A model generated the notes under the pieces. The model was not told the DNA's origin. It saw only the letters and a list, made by a program, of their open reading frames with translations, and searched no databases. 64,000 nt of DNA from Paracoccaceae bacterium (GTDB lineage: Bacteria > Pseudomonadota > Alphaproteobacteria > Rhodobacterales > Rhodobacteraceae), in the NCBI GenBank assembly GCA_019454225.1, contig CP075370.1:2160001-2224000 (forward strand), read 5' to 3'. This document shows, piece after piece, positions 8,900-17,645 of this stretch; the stretch's first letter is position 1, and every line of letters begins with the position of its first letter. The position numbers were made by a program, and so were the translations under genes.

Positions 8900-9058
8900 C
8901 TCCCTGACCCCTCCGTGGCGCCCCTCGACCGGCACGAAGCTATCCGCAGCACCGCGATTCCCCCAAGCGGTTTCAGAAGACGCGAAGGCGCCCCCCGGGC
9001 CGGGGTTGACGCCGCCCGGGCCGGGCGTCAGCCTGCCCCCGCCGAACCGGAGACCGCG
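8900..9058. promoter_or_regulatory. Divergent intergenic region between the effector cassette and argE
   Basis: 159 bases between divergent start codons, so promoters for both directions should lie here. An 11-base sequence CCCGGGCCGGG occurs twice with a 21-base period (8994-9004 and 9015-9025), about two helical turns apart, with TTGACG between the copies. It could be a tandem operator, but its extreme GC content means chance cannot be excluded. The argE ribosome site CCGGAG lies at the right end. Confidence 0.3.
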
Positions 9059-10222
9059 ATGCCCCCCGCCCGTCTGACCCCGCGCCAGATCCTCGACCGC
9101 CTCGTCGCCTTTCCCACCGTCAGCCGCGACAGCAACCTGCCGCTGGTCGACTGGGTCGAGGGCTATCTGGGCGGCTTCGGCATCGCCGCGCACCGCCACT
9201 GGCACCATGACGGCACCAAGGCCGCGCTTTTCGCCCATGTCGGCCCCTGGGAACCGGGCGGCGTCGTGCTGTCGGGCCATACCGACGTGGTGCCGGTCGA
9301 TGGCCAGGCCTGGTCCTCCGACCCCTGGACGGTCACCGAACGCGACGGCCGCCTCTACGGGCGCGGCACCTGCGACATGAAGGGGTTCGACGCCTTGGCG
9401 ATCTGGACCCTGGTCGAGGCGCATCTGGCCGGCGTCCGCCGCCCGCTGCAGATCGCCCTCTCCTATGACGAAGAGATCGGCTGCACCGGCGCCCCCCCGA
9501 TGATCGCGGCAATGCAGGGCGTGCTGCCGAAGGCCGAGGCGGTGATCGTGGGCGAACCCAGCCGCATGAAGGCGGTCACCGGCCACAAGGGCGGCTCGGG
9601 CTTCAAGGTGCATGTCCGGGGGCACGAGGTGCATTCCTCGCTGCTGCCGCAGGGTGTCAGCGCGATCATGGAGGCCGCGCGCCTGATCATGTGGGCGAAC
9701 GACACCAACGCCGCGCTGCGCGCCGCGCCGCCCGGCCCGCTCGCCGCCATGTTCGACCCGCCCTTCACCACGCTCCACACCGGCATGATCAGCGGCGGCA
9801 CCGCCCACAACATCACCGCGGCCGACTGCCGGTTCTCCTTCGAATTCCGCGTGGTGCCCGGCGAATCCAAGGATGACTGGGAAACCCGCTTCCGCGCCGC
9901 CTGCGCCGGGGTCGAGGCCGCGATGCAGGCCGTTCACCCGGGCTGCCGGATCGAGCTTGACCGCTACTTCACGCTGCCGCCCCTCGCCCCCGAGGCCGAG
10001 GGCGCCGCCGAAACGCTGGTGCGGCGGATCACCGGCGACAACGGCCGCCACGTCGTCAGCTACGGCACCGAGGCCGGGCAGTTCCAGGCCGAGGGCTATT
10101 CCGCCGTGGTCTGCGGCCCGGGCGACATCGCGCAGGCGCATCAGGCCGACGAATTCATCGAACTGTCGGAATTCGTGGCCGGCGAGGCCTTCATGCGCCG
10201 CCTGCTGGCCGAACTCGCATGA
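9059..10222 (+). CDS. argE: Acetylornithine deacetylase (M20 family)
   Basis: 387 residues. ArgE hydrolyses N-acetylornithine to ornithine and acetate in arginine synthesis. M20 metal-site motifs are present: SGHTDVVPVDG (His74, Asp76), GRGTCDMKGF (Asp106), SYDEEIGCTG (catalytic Glu and metal Glu near 138-139), EPSRMKAVTGHKG, and the C-terminal QAHQADEF metal His. An N-acetyl-amino-acid specificity is suggested by overall ArgE-like sequence, but other M20 substrates are possible because the next gene is an oxidoreductase, not an arginine gene. The ATG at 9059 follows CCGGAGACCGCG; the same frame is open far upstream, antisense to the effector cassette, but that part is not coding. Confidence 0.85.
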   Translation: MPPARLTPRQILDRLVAFPTVSRDSNLPLVDWVEGYLGGFGIAAHRHWHHDGTKAALFAHVGPWEPGGVVLSGHTDVVPVDGQAWSSDPWTVTERDGRLYGRGTCDMKGFDALAIWTLVEAHLAGVRRPLQIALSYDEEIGCTGAPPMIAAMQGVLPKAEAVIVGEPSRMKAVTGHKGGSGFKVHVRGHEVHSSLLPQGVSAIMEAARLIMWANDTNAALRAAPPGPLAAMFDPPFTTLHTGMISGGTAHNITAADCRFSFEFRVVPGESKDDWETRFRAACAGVEAAMQAVHPGCRIELDRYFTLPPLAPEAEGAAETLVRRITGDNGRHVVSYGTEAGQFQAEGYSAVVCGPGDIAQAHQADEFIELSEFVAGEAFMRRLLAELA

Positions 10223-11553
10223 CCTTTCCGATCACCCTGGCGACCCCGCCGGTCGATCCGGGGCCGATGCCCGACCGCGCCGATGTGGTGATCGTCGGCG
10301 GCGGCATCATGGGCGTGATGACCGCCTGGCATCTGGCCGGGCAGGGGTTGCGCGCCGTCGTGGTCGAAAAGGGCCGCGTGGCGGGCGAACAGTCGGGGCG
10401 CAACTGGGGCTGGGTTCGGCAGCAGGGCCGGGACCCTGCCGAACTGCCGGTGATGGTCGAGGCGCGGCAGCAGTGGCAGTCGCTGGCCGACGCCCTCGGC
10501 GACGGCCTGGGGTTCCGCGCCTGCGGCGTGATGTATCTCGCCAGATCGGCGTCCGAGATGGCGGATTTCGAGGGCTGGATGGTCCATGCGCGGGCGAACG
10601 GGCTGGATACCGTGATGCTGACACAGGCCCAGGTCGAGCAACGGCTGGGCGGGCAGGGCGGCTGGGTCGGCGGTCTCTGGACCGCCTCGGACGCCCGGGC
10701 GGAACCCTGGGCGGCGCTGCCCCTGATCGCGCGGGCCGCCGCCGCCCGTGGCGTGCGCATCGTCGAGGGCTGCGCGGTGCGGGCGCTCGACCTGGCCGGG
10801 GGCCGGGTCGCGGGCGTGGTCACCGAAGGCGGGCGCATCGCGGCCGATGCCGTGGTCGTGGCGGCGGGCGCCTGGTCGCGGCTGTTCCTCGGGGCCGCCG
10901 GCGTGCGCATCCCGCAGCTTTCGGTTCTTGCCTCGGTCGCGGCCACCGAACCGATGCCCGAGGTCTTTCCGGGCAATGCCGCCGATCCCGACTTCGCCTT
11001 CCGCCGCCGCGTCGACGGCGGCTATTCGATCGCCCCGGGGGCCGAGCATGACTTCTTCATCGGCCCCGATGCCTTTCGCAGCCTGGCCGTCTATCTGCCC
11101 GTACTGAAAAAGGATTTCCGGTCCACCCGGTTCCGCGCCATGGCCCCGCGCGGCTATCCCGATGCCTGGGGCACCCCGCGCCGCTGGCCTGACGGCGCCT
11201 CGCCATTCGAGGCCTGCCGCATCCTCGACCCGGCACCGAACATGGCGGCGCTCGGCCGCGTGCAGGACGGCTTTGCCCGTGCCTTCCCCGCGCTCGGCCG
11301 CCCGAAACTGCGCGCCGCCTGGGCCGGGATGATCGACACCATGCCCGATGTGGTGCCGGTGATCGACCACGCGCCGGTCCCCGGCCTGACCATCGCCACC
11401 GGCCTGTCGGGCCATGGCTTCGGCATCGGTCCGGGCCTCGGGCGGGTGGTGGCCGATCTGGTCACGGGCCGCGCCCCCGGGCATGACCTGTCGCGCTTCC
11501 GCCTGTCGCGCTTTTCCGACGGCACGCGCATCGCGCCGGGCCCGTCGCTCTGA
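10219..11553 (+). CDS. FAD-dependent oxidoreductase (DAO family)
   Basis: 444 residues; its ATG overlaps the argE stop by 4 bases. The Rossmann FAD motif DVVIVGGGIMGVMTAWHLA starts near residue 22, followed by VVEKGRVAGEQSGRNWGWVRQQGRD, typical of glycine/D-amino-acid oxidase-like proteins of amine catabolism, and a C-terminal FAD motif (ATGLSGHGFGIGPGLG). Cytosolic. Coupled translation with a deacylase suggests the pair removes an acyl group from an amine or amino acid and then oxidises it; this is inference from neighbourhood. Confidence 0.85.
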   Translation: MTFPITLATPPVDPGPMPDRADVVIVGGGIMGVMTAWHLAGQGLRAVVVEKGRVAGEQSGRNWGWVRQQGRDPAELPVMVEARQQWQSLADALGDGLGFRACGVMYLARSASEMADFEGWMVHARANGLDTVMLTQAQVEQRLGGQGGWVGGLWTASDARAEPWAALPLIARAAAARGVRIVEGCAVRALDLAGGRVAGVVTEGGRIAADAVVVAAGAWSRLFLGAAGVRIPQLSVLASVAATEPMPEVFPGNAADPDFAFRRRVDGGYSIAPGAEHDFFIGPDAFRSLAVYLPVLKKDFRSTRFRAMAPRGYPDAWGTPRRWPDGASPFEACRILDPAPNMAALGRVQDGFARAFPALGRPKLRAAWAGMIDTMPDVVPVIDHAPVPGLTIATGLSGHGFGIGPGLGRVVADLVTGRAPGHDLSRFRLSRFSDGTRIAPGPSL

Positions 11554-11570
11554 CAGCGGGCGGCGTTTCC

Positions 11571-11645
11571 TGACAAAGTGTTAATGCGGGCACCCCAAGC
11601 CATTGGAATCGTTGATCCGGAAAAATGTCCCATCGTGGGACGCCC
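11571..11645 (+). repeat. Repeated regulatory module, copy 1
   Basis: 75 bases that recur at 31078-31151 with one indel. The left end is TGACAA followed by a GTTAA; the right 38 bases (from ATCGTTGAT at 11608) match the other copy at 35 of 38 positions and end in the perfect inverted repeat GTCCCA-TCG-TGGGAC (11627-11641). It lies 79 bases before the start of the M20 amidohydrolase gene. TGACAA could be part of a -35 box and the inverted repeat an operator. The regulator is unknown. Confidence 0.7.
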
Positions 11646-11723
11646 CGGATTTGTGTCCGTCACATCGCCCGGACTTGCCCCCGCCCGCCCGAGGGTTCAC
11701 CTTGGGTGCAAAGGAGAGCCGCC

Positions 11724-12890
11724 ATGCCCGTCAAGAACCGCTTCGCCGAGATGCTGCCCGAACTCACCGCGATCCGCCGCGATTTCCACGAGAACCCCGA
11801 ACTTCTGTTCGAGGTCCACCGCACCGCCGCCCGCGTCGCCGACCTGCTGCGCGACTACGGCTGCGACGAGGTGGTGACGGGCATCGGCCGGACCGGCGTG
11901 GTGGGCGTGATCAAGGGCCGCACCGACACGCAGGGCCGGGTGATCGGCCTGCGCGCCGACATGGACGCGCTGCCGATCCTGGAAAAGACCGGCGCGCCCC
12001 ACGCCTCGAAGACCCCCGGCAGGATGCACGCCTGCGGCCATGACGGCCACACCACCATGCTGCTCGGCGCGGCGAAGTACCTGGCCGAGACCCGCAACTT
12101 CGACGGCACCGCCGTGGTGATCTTCCAGCCCGCCGAGGAAGGCGGCGGCGGCGGCCGCGAGATGGTGCAGGACGGTCTGGTCACCCGCTGGGGCATCCAG
12201 GAATTCTACGGCATGCACAACATGCCCGGCATCCCCGTGGGCCACTTCGCCATCCGCCCCGGCGCGATGATGGCGGCCGCCGACCAGTTCGAGATCACCA
12301 TCACCGGCAAGGGCGGCCATGCCGCGAAACCGCATGACTGCATCGACACCACCGTGGTCGCCGCCCATGTGATCGTGGCGCTGCAGACCATCGCCTCGCG
12401 CGGGGTGGACCCGATGAAGCAGGTCGTGGTCTCGGTCTGCACGGTCGAGACCGACAGCCCCGCCCACAACGTCATTCCCCAGGTCGTCAAGATGAAGGGC
12501 ACCGTCCGCACCATGGACCCGGCCGTGCAGGACTATGTGGAACGCCGCATCTCCGAGATCGTGACAGGTACCGCCACCGCGCTGGCCGCCAGTGCCGTGG
12601 TGGATTACCAGCGCGGCTATCCCGTCACCGTCAACACGGCCGAGAACACGGCCTATGCCGCCGAGGTCGCGCGGGCCATCTCGCCCGCCGTCAACACCGA
12701 TACCCCGCCGCTGATGGGGGCCGAGGATTTCAGCTTCATGCTGAACGAACGCCCCGGCGCCTACATCTTCCTCGGCAACGGCGACACCGCGATGGTGCAT
12801 CACCCCGCCTATGATTTCGACGACAACGCCATCCCCTTCGGCGCGTCCTGGTATGCGGGCATGGTCGAGGCGCGGATGCCGGCCGCCTGA
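11724..12890 (+). CDS. M20 family amidohydrolase (hippurate hydrolase / N-acyl-amino-acid amidohydrolase type)
   Basis: 388 residues. Cytosolic metallo-hydrolase that cleaves N-acyl or N-benzoyl amino acids. Motifs: LRADMDALPI (metal Asp), HACGHDGHTTML (metal Cys/His), QPAEEGGGGG (catalytic Glu pair), GGHAAKPH in the lid domain and PLMGAEDFSFML near the end. These place it in the amidohydrolase/IAA-amino-acid-hydrolase group, not ArgE/DapE. AAGGAGAG precedes the ATG by 6 bases. Upstream lies the repeated module with the GTCCCA/TGGGAC hairpin, so its control may be shared with the methylcrotonyl-CoA carboxylase alpha gene. Exact substrate unknown. Confidence 0.9.
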   Translation: MPVKNRFAEMLPELTAIRRDFHENPELLFEVHRTAARVADLLRDYGCDEVVTGIGRTGVVGVIKGRTDTQGRVIGLRADMDALPILEKTGAPHASKTPGRMHACGHDGHTTMLLGAAKYLAETRNFDGTAVVIFQPAEEGGGGGREMVQDGLVTRWGIQEFYGMHNMPGIPVGHFAIRPGAMMAAADQFEITITGKGGHAAKPHDCIDTTVVAAHVIVALQTIASRGVDPMKQVVVSVCTVETDSPAHNVIPQVVKMKGTVRTMDPAVQDYVERRISEIVTGTATALAASAVVDYQRGYPVTVNTAENTAYAAEVARAISPAVNTDTPPLMGAEDFSFMLNERPGAYIFLGNGDTAMVHHPAYDFDDNAIPFGASWYAGMVEARMPAA

Positions 12891-12894
12891 CGGT

Positions 12895-13557
12895 TCAGAC
12901 CAGCAGCCGCCCCGCCAGCCCCGGAAGGTCGTCATAGCGGTGCAGCAGCGCGTCGGGCGACAGCCGCGCCACGCCGGTTCCCTCGGGGCCGAAGGTGACC
13001 AGCACCACCGGCACCCCGGCGGCACGGCCGGTGTCGCGGTCCGTCACCGTGTCGCCGATCAGGCAGGACCGCGCCGGATCGCCCCCCGCGCGCACCACGG
13101 CCGCGCGATAGGGCGCGGGGTCGGGCTTGCGCACCGGCAGCGTGTCGGCGCCGATCAGGGCGCCGAACAGGTCGCGGATGCCCAGCCGACGGGTCAGCGT
13201 CTCGGCCAGCCCCTCGGGCTTGTTGGTGCAGATCGCCGTGGCAAAGCCCTGCGTCCGCAGCGCCTCGACCGCCTCGGCGGCCCCGGGATACAGCCGGGTA
13301 TGCCGGTCGATGGCCGCTGCATAGGCGGCCAGCAGCAGCGGGTACTGCGCATCGACCATCTCCTCGCCCGGGGCGCCCACCCGGGAAAACCCCAGACGCA
13401 GCATCGCCCGCCCCCCCGCGAAGGCGGTTGCCGCATCGGCCTGCGGGTCGAGCAGCGCGCCCAGACCCAGCCCGGCAAAGCAATGGTTCGCCGCCGCGAT
13501 CAGATCGGCGCTGGTATCGGCCAGCGTCCCGTCCAGATCGAACACCACCGTCCGCAT
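12895..13557 (-). CDS. gph: Phosphoglycolate phosphatase (HAD superfamily)
   Basis: 220 residues. HAD motif I is VVFDLDGTLADT (nucleophile Asp7, acid Asp9), motif II is CTNKPEG, the motif III Lys is in VRKPDPAPY and motif IV is LIGDTVTDRDTG. This matches Gph, which removes 2-phosphoglycolate formed by oxygenase reactions or DNA repair. The start at 13557 gives the conserved N terminus and follows AGGGGGTAGG; longer in-frame extension has no family support. Convergent with the M20 amidohydrolase (4-base gap) and divergent from glmU. Related HAD phosphatases with other small substrates cannot be excluded. Confidence 0.88.
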   Translation of the reverse strand: MRTVVFDLDGTLADTSADLIAAANHCFAGLGLGALLDPQADAATAFAGGRAMLRLGFSRVGAPGEEMVDAQYPLLLAAYAAAIDRHTRLYPGAAEAVEALRTQGFATAICTNKPEGLAETLTRRLGIRDLFGALIGADTLPVRKPDPAPYRAAVVRAGGDPARSCLIGDTVTDRDTGRAAGVPVVLVTFGPEGTGVARLSPDALLHRYDDLPGLAGRLLV

Positions 13558-13664
13558 GCCGCCTACCCCCTGTAACAGGCCGCAAGGCGGCGTGAAGCGG
13601 GGGCGGGTTGCCACCCCCTCGGGTCCGTATAAAAGGGGCGGCACGGGCAGGAAAGGCAGGAAAC

Positions 13665-15011
13665 ATGTCGCTCACCGTGATCGTGCTGGCCGCAGGGCAG
13701 GGCAGCCGGATGAACTCGGACCTGCCGAAGGTCCTGCACCCGCTGGGCGGCGTGCCGCTGCTGCATCATGCCATGGCGGCGGCGCGCGGGCTGGAACCTT
13801 CGCGCATCGTGGTGGTTGCGGGCCATGGCGGCGCGCAGGTGGCCGCCGCCGCCCGCGCCTTCGACGACGCCGCCGAGATCGCGCACCAGGCCGAGCAGCT
13901 GGGCACCGCCCATGCCGTGCGCCAGGCCGGTCCCTGGCTGGCGGGCGAGGGCGCGGCCATCGTCCTCTATGGCGACACGCCGTTCGTCCGCGAGGAAACG
14001 CTTGCCGCCATGCTCGAGGCGCTGGCCCGCCACGCCGTCGTCGTGCTGGGGTTCGATGCGGCCGACCCCGGGCGCTACGGCCGGCTGGTGACGGCGGGCG
14101 ACGACCTGCTGAGGATCGTCGAATATCTTGATGCGACAGATGAGGAACGATCCATAACCCTTTGCAATTCCGGCGTTGTCGCGTGCGGGGCCGGATTGCT
14201 GGGCGACCTGGTTTCGGCGGTGGGCAATGCCAATGCCAAGGGCGAATACTACCTGACCGACATCGTGGAACTGGCGCGCGCGCGGGGCCTTTCGGCCGGT
14301 GTCGTGAAATGCGACGAATCCGAGACGCTGGGCATCAATACCCGCGCGGAACTGTCTGTCGCGGAGGGTATTTTCCAGAACCGCGCACGCGCCGCCGCGC
14401 TGGAGGACGGGGTGACGCTGGTCGATCCGGCAACCACCTATCTCGCGCTGGACACGGTGATCGGGCGCGATGCGGTGATCGGCCCCTGCGTGATCTTCGG
14501 CCCCGGCGTCACGGTGGAATCCGGCGCCGAGGTGCGGGGCTTCTGCCATCTGGAGGGCTGCCACATCAGCCGTGGCGCCACGGTCGGGCCGTTCGCGCGC
14601 CTGCGCCCCGGCGCCGAACTGGCCGAGGATGTGCATGTGGGCAACTTCGTCGAGATCAAGAACGCGATTCTGGACGAAGGCGTGAAGGTCGGCCACCTGA
14701 CCTATCTGGGCGACGCGCATGTGGGGGAACATGCCAATATCGGCGCCGGCACCGTGACCTGCAACTACGACGGGGTGTTCAAGCACCGCACCGAGATCGG
14801 CGCCCATGCCTTCATCGGTTCGGACACGATGCTGGTGGCGCCGGTGCGGGTAGGGGCGGGGGCGATGACGGCCAGCGGTTCGGTGATCAACGCCGATGTG
14901 CCGGATGGGGCGCTGGCCGTGGCGCGCGCGCGGCAGGAGGTGAAGCCCGGCTTCGCCACCCGCTTCATGGCGCGGCTCAGGGCGATGAAGGCTGCGAAGA
15001 AAGGCCAATAA
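13665..15011 (+). CDS. glmU: Bifunctional GlcN-1-P acetyltransferase / GlcNAc-1-P uridylyltransferase
   Basis: 448 residues, family length. The N-terminal uridylyltransferase domain begins LAAGQGSRMNSDLPKVLHP and contains AEQLGTAHAVRQ and YGDTPF. The C-terminal left-handed beta helix carries the acetyltransferase site (GATVGPFARLRPGAEL, KIGHLTYLGDA-like VGHLTYLGDA, NYDGVFKHRTEIG). The enzyme makes UDP-GlcNAc, the substrate of MurA encoded in this window and of lipid A synthesis. TATAAA at 13628-13633 could be a -10 box. The stop codon directly abuts the glmS start, so the two form an operon. Confidence 0.97.
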   Translation: MSLTVIVLAAGQGSRMNSDLPKVLHPLGGVPLLHHAMAAARGLEPSRIVVVAGHGGAQVAAAARAFDDAAEIAHQAEQLGTAHAVRQAGPWLAGEGAAIVLYGDTPFVREETLAAMLEALARHAVVVLGFDAADPGRYGRLVTAGDDLLRIVEYLDATDEERSITLCNSGVVACGAGLLGDLVSAVGNANAKGEYYLTDIVELARARGLSAGVVKCDESETLGINTRAELSVAEGIFQNRARAAALEDGVTLVDPATTYLALDTVIGRDAVIGPCVIFGPGVTVESGAEVRGFCHLEGCHISRGATVGPFARLRPGAELAEDVHVGNFVEIKNAILDEGVKVGHLTYLGDAHVGEHANIGAGTVTCNYDGVFKHRTEIGAHAFIGSDTMLVAPVRVGAGAMTASGSVINADVPDGALAVARARQEVKPGFATRFMARLRAMKAAKKGQ

Positions 15012-16835
15012 ATGTGTGGAATCGTTGGTGTCCTGGGGAAGCATGAGGTGTCGCCCCTGATCGTCGAGGCGCTGAAGCGGCTGGAATACCGGGGCTATGA
15101 CAGTGCCGGCATCGCCACGGTCCATGACGGCCGGCTGGACCGTCGCCGGGCGGTCGGCAAGCTGATCAACCTGTCTGACCTGCTGGTGCATCAGCCGCTG
15201 CCGGGCAAGGCGGGCATCGGCCATACGCGCTGGGCCACGCATGGCGCCGCGACCGTCAGCAACGCCCACCCGCACCGGGCGCGCACCGTCGCGGTGGTGC
15301 ACAACGGCATCATCGAGAATTTCCGCGACCTGCGGGCCGAGGTCGAGGCGGCGGGCTATGCCCATGAAAGCCAGACCGACACCGAGACCGTGGCGCTGCT
15401 GGTGCAGATGCGCATCGACCGGGGGGCAAGCCCCGAGGATGCGGCACAGGCGGTTCTGGGGCGGCTGACCGGCGCCTTCGCGCTGGCGTTCCTGTTCGAC
15501 GGCGAAAGCGACCTGATGATCGCCGCCCGCCGGGGGTCGCCGCTGGCCATCGGGCATGGCGAGGGCGAGATGTTCGTGGGGTCGGACGCCATCGCGCTGG
15601 CGCCGATGACCGACCGCATCACCTATCTGGAAGAGGGCGACTGGGCGGTCATCACCCGGGCGGGCGCGGTGATCCGCGACGCCGAGGGGCGGCTGGCGAA
15701 CCGCCCCGAGACCCGCGTGGCGGCGGGGGCGGCGCGGGTGGACAAGGCCGGATACCGGCATTTCATGGCGAAGGAGATCGACGAACAGCCGCGCGTCATC
15801 GCCGATGCCTTGCGCGCCGTGGGGATCGGCGGGGCGAACCCCGTGCTGTCGCTGCCCGCCGAGGTGGATTTCACCGGGGTCGACCGCGTGACGCTGGTGG
15901 CCTGCGGCACCGCGCATTACGCCTGTGCGGTGGCGAAATACTGGTTTGAGCAGATCGCGGGCCTGCCCGCCGAAACCGACATCGCCAGCGAGTTCCGCTA
16001 TCGCGAACCGGTGCTGTCGGAGCGTGGCTGGTCGATCTTTGTCAGCCAGTCGGGCGAGACCGCCGACACGCTGGCCGCGCTGCGTCATGTCAGGGATCGG
16101 GTGGCGCGCATCGTCGCGGTGGTGAACGTGCCGACCTCCAGCATCGCGCGCGAGTCCGATCTGGTGCTGCCGATCCGCGCCGGGATCGAGGTGGGCGTGG
16201 CCTCGACCAAGGCCTTCACCGCGCAGCTGGTCACGCTCTACCTGCTGGCGCTGAAGGCGGCGGCGGATCGGGGGCGGCTTGACGCGGCGGGCCTGGCGCG
16301 GCGGCTGGCCGACCTCGTGGCGCTGCCCGGGCTGATGAATGCGGCGCTCGGCATGGCGCCGCAGGTGGCGCGGATCGCCGAAAGCCTGGCCGAGGCGCAG
16401 GACATCCTGTTCCTGGGGCGCGGGCCGATGTATCCGCTGGCCCTGGAAGGGGCGCTGAAGCTCAAGGAAATCAGCTATATCCATGCCGAGGGCTATGCCT
16501 CGGGCGAACTCAAGCACGGGCCGATCGCGCTGATCGACGCGCGGGTGCCGGTGATCGTGCTGGCGCCGCGCGACGGGCTGTTCGACAAGACCGTGTCGAA
16601 CATGCAGGAGGTCATGGCGCGGCATGGCCGGGTGATCCTGATCACCGATGCCGAGGGCGCGCGGGAGGCGGGCGCGGGCTGCTGGCAGGTGCTGGTGCTG
16701 CCATCGGTCCCGGCAGAGCTGGCGCCGGTGCTCTACGCGCTGCCTGCCCAGCTTCTGGCCTATCATACCGCCATCGCCAAGGGCACCGACGCCGACCAGC
16801 CGCGCAACCTGGCGAAATCGGTGACGGTGGAATGA
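15012..16835 (+). CDS. glmS: Glutamine-fructose-6-phosphate aminotransferase (isomerizing)
   Basis: 607 residues, normal size. It converts fructose-6-P plus glutamine to glucosamine-6-P, the entry to amino sugars. The N terminus MCGIVGVLG has the catalytic Cys2; LKRLEYRGYDSAG and HTRWATHG belong to the glutaminase domain. Two SIS isomerase domains follow (CGTAHYACAVAKYW, SQSGETADTLAAL; then LFLGRGPMYPLALEGALKLKE with EGYASGELKHGP). The C terminus DQPRNLAKSVTVE is invariant. It begins directly after the glmU stop and overlaps the next gene by 4 bases. Confidence 0.98.
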   Translation: MCGIVGVLGKHEVSPLIVEALKRLEYRGYDSAGIATVHDGRLDRRRAVGKLINLSDLLVHQPLPGKAGIGHTRWATHGAATVSNAHPHRARTVAVVHNGIIENFRDLRAEVEAAGYAHESQTDTETVALLVQMRIDRGASPEDAAQAVLGRLTGAFALAFLFDGESDLMIAARRGSPLAIGHGEGEMFVGSDAIALAPMTDRITYLEEGDWAVITRAGAVIRDAEGRLANRPETRVAAGAARVDKAGYRHFMAKEIDEQPRVIADALRAVGIGGANPVLSLPAEVDFTGVDRVTLVACGTAHYACAVAKYWFEQIAGLPAETDIASEFRYREPVLSERGWSIFVSQSGETADTLAALRHVRDRVARIVAVVNVPTSSIARESDLVLPIRAGIEVGVASTKAFTAQLVTLYLLALKAAADRGRLDAAGLARRLADLVALPGLMNAALGMAPQVARIAESLAEAQDILFLGRGPMYPLALEGALKLKEISYIHAEGYASGELKHGPIALIDARVPVIVLAPRDGLFDKTVSNMQEVMARHGRVILITDAEGAREAGAGCWQVLVLPSVPAELAPVLYALPAQLLAYHTAIAKGTDADQPRNLAKSVTVE

Positions 16836-17572
16836 ACCCGGGGGGCGCGCTGGCAGAGATCGAGGCGCATGCGGATGCCGCGAGGGCGGCCCAGATGGCG
16901 GCCTACCACAAGGCCGCGCGGCGCTATCTGGGCGTGCCGGTGCCGGTCATCGACGCATTGGCGAAGGGCTGGCGCGCGGCCCTGACGCTGGAGGACCGGC
17001 TGGCGCTGGCGCAAGGGCTGTGGGCCAGCAACGTGCACGAGGCGCGGGTGGCCGCCGCCCGTCTGCTGACCCAGGCGCGCATCCGGCCCGACGCGGCGGT
17101 CTGGGACGTGGTCGCGGGCTGGGTGCCCGATTTCGACGGCTGGGCGCTGGCCGATCACGCGGCGGCGGCCGGGTCGCGGCGGCTGGTGGCCGACCCGTCG
17201 CGGCTGGACCAGGTGCAGGACTGGGTGGCATCGCCCCACATGTGGACCCGCCGCGCCGCCCTGGTGATGACGCTGCCCTGGACCAGGCAGAACCACCCGT
17301 CGGCCCAGGAACGCGCCGACCGTGACCGCGTGCTCGGCTGGTGCGCGACGCTGGCCGGGGATCGCGACTGGTTCATCCAGAAGGCCGTGGCCTGGTGGCT
17401 GCGCGACCTGTCGCGCCACGATCCGGCGCGCACCCGCGCGTGGCTGTCGGCGCATGGCCACCGGCTCAGGCCCTTCGCCCGCGCCGAGGCCGCGCGGCAT
17501 CTGGAGGGCGGAAAGCCGCCCCCCCTGCCGCCGTCAGAGCCTGCGGCCGATCCATCCCCCGGCGTTTCCTGA
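16832..17572 (+). CDS. DNA alkylation repair protein (AlkD-like HEAT repeats)
   Basis: 246 residues. AlkD-type glycosylases excise positively charged alkylated bases using HEAT-like helical repeats. Visible features: GVPVPVIDALAKGWR (family N-terminal signature), a mid-protein DNA-backbone region around DFDGWALADHAAAA, WTRRAALVMTLPW, and DWFIQKAVAWWLRDLSRHDP, matching the conserved Trp/Asp/Lys-rich C-terminal repeats. The last 25 residues are a Pro-rich tail. Its ATG overlaps the glmS stop (ATGA), an unusual partner for a repair gene but clear evidence of co-translation. Enzymatic activity is inferred from the family. Confidence 0.85.
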   Translation: MNPGGALAEIEAHADAARAAQMAAYHKAARRYLGVPVPVIDALAKGWRAALTLEDRLALAQGLWASNVHEARVAAARLLTQARIRPDAAVWDVVAGWVPDFDGWALADHAAAAGSRRLVADPSRLDQVQDWVASPHMWTRRAALVMTLPWTRQNHPSAQERADRDRVLGWCATLAGDRDWFIQKAVAWWLRDLSRHDPARTRAWLSAHGHRLRPFARAEAARHLEGGKPPPLPPSEPAADPSPGVS

Positions 17573-17610
17573 TCGCGGAACGGGCCGCGCCGCCGCCTGC
17601 GTCTGGTCCC

Positions 17611-17634
17611 GGCCGCCCCCGGCGGGCGGCGGCC
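17611..17634. terminator. GC-rich hairpin between convergent alkD-like gene and trpE
   Basis: GGCC...GGCC and adjoining GCC/GGC pairs around CCCCGGCGGG form an imperfect GC-rich stem in the 73-base gap between two convergent genes. There is no T tract, as is common for bidirectional terminators in very GC-rich genomes. Assignment rests on position and base pairing only. Confidence 0.3.
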
Positions 17635-17645
17635 CCATGGCGCCG

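Noticed and set aside
4121-9058. A 5-kb open frame on the plus strand, antisense to the effector cassette and continuous with argE
   Set aside because: Its residues are Arg/Gly/His/Pro-rich low complexity typical of the reverse complement of GC-rich genes; only the part from 9059 on shows a protein family. The minus strand carries ribosome sites, short gaps and structured proteins.
13608-13633. TTGCCA...TATAAA as a full sigma-70 promoter of glmU
   Set aside because: The spacer is only 14 bases, too short for a normal -35/-10 pair; only the -10-like part is plausible.
13563-16766. A 1067-codon antisense frame over glmU/glmS
   Set aside because: Entirely overlaps two certain genes and has the same His/Arg/Gly-rich shadow composition.
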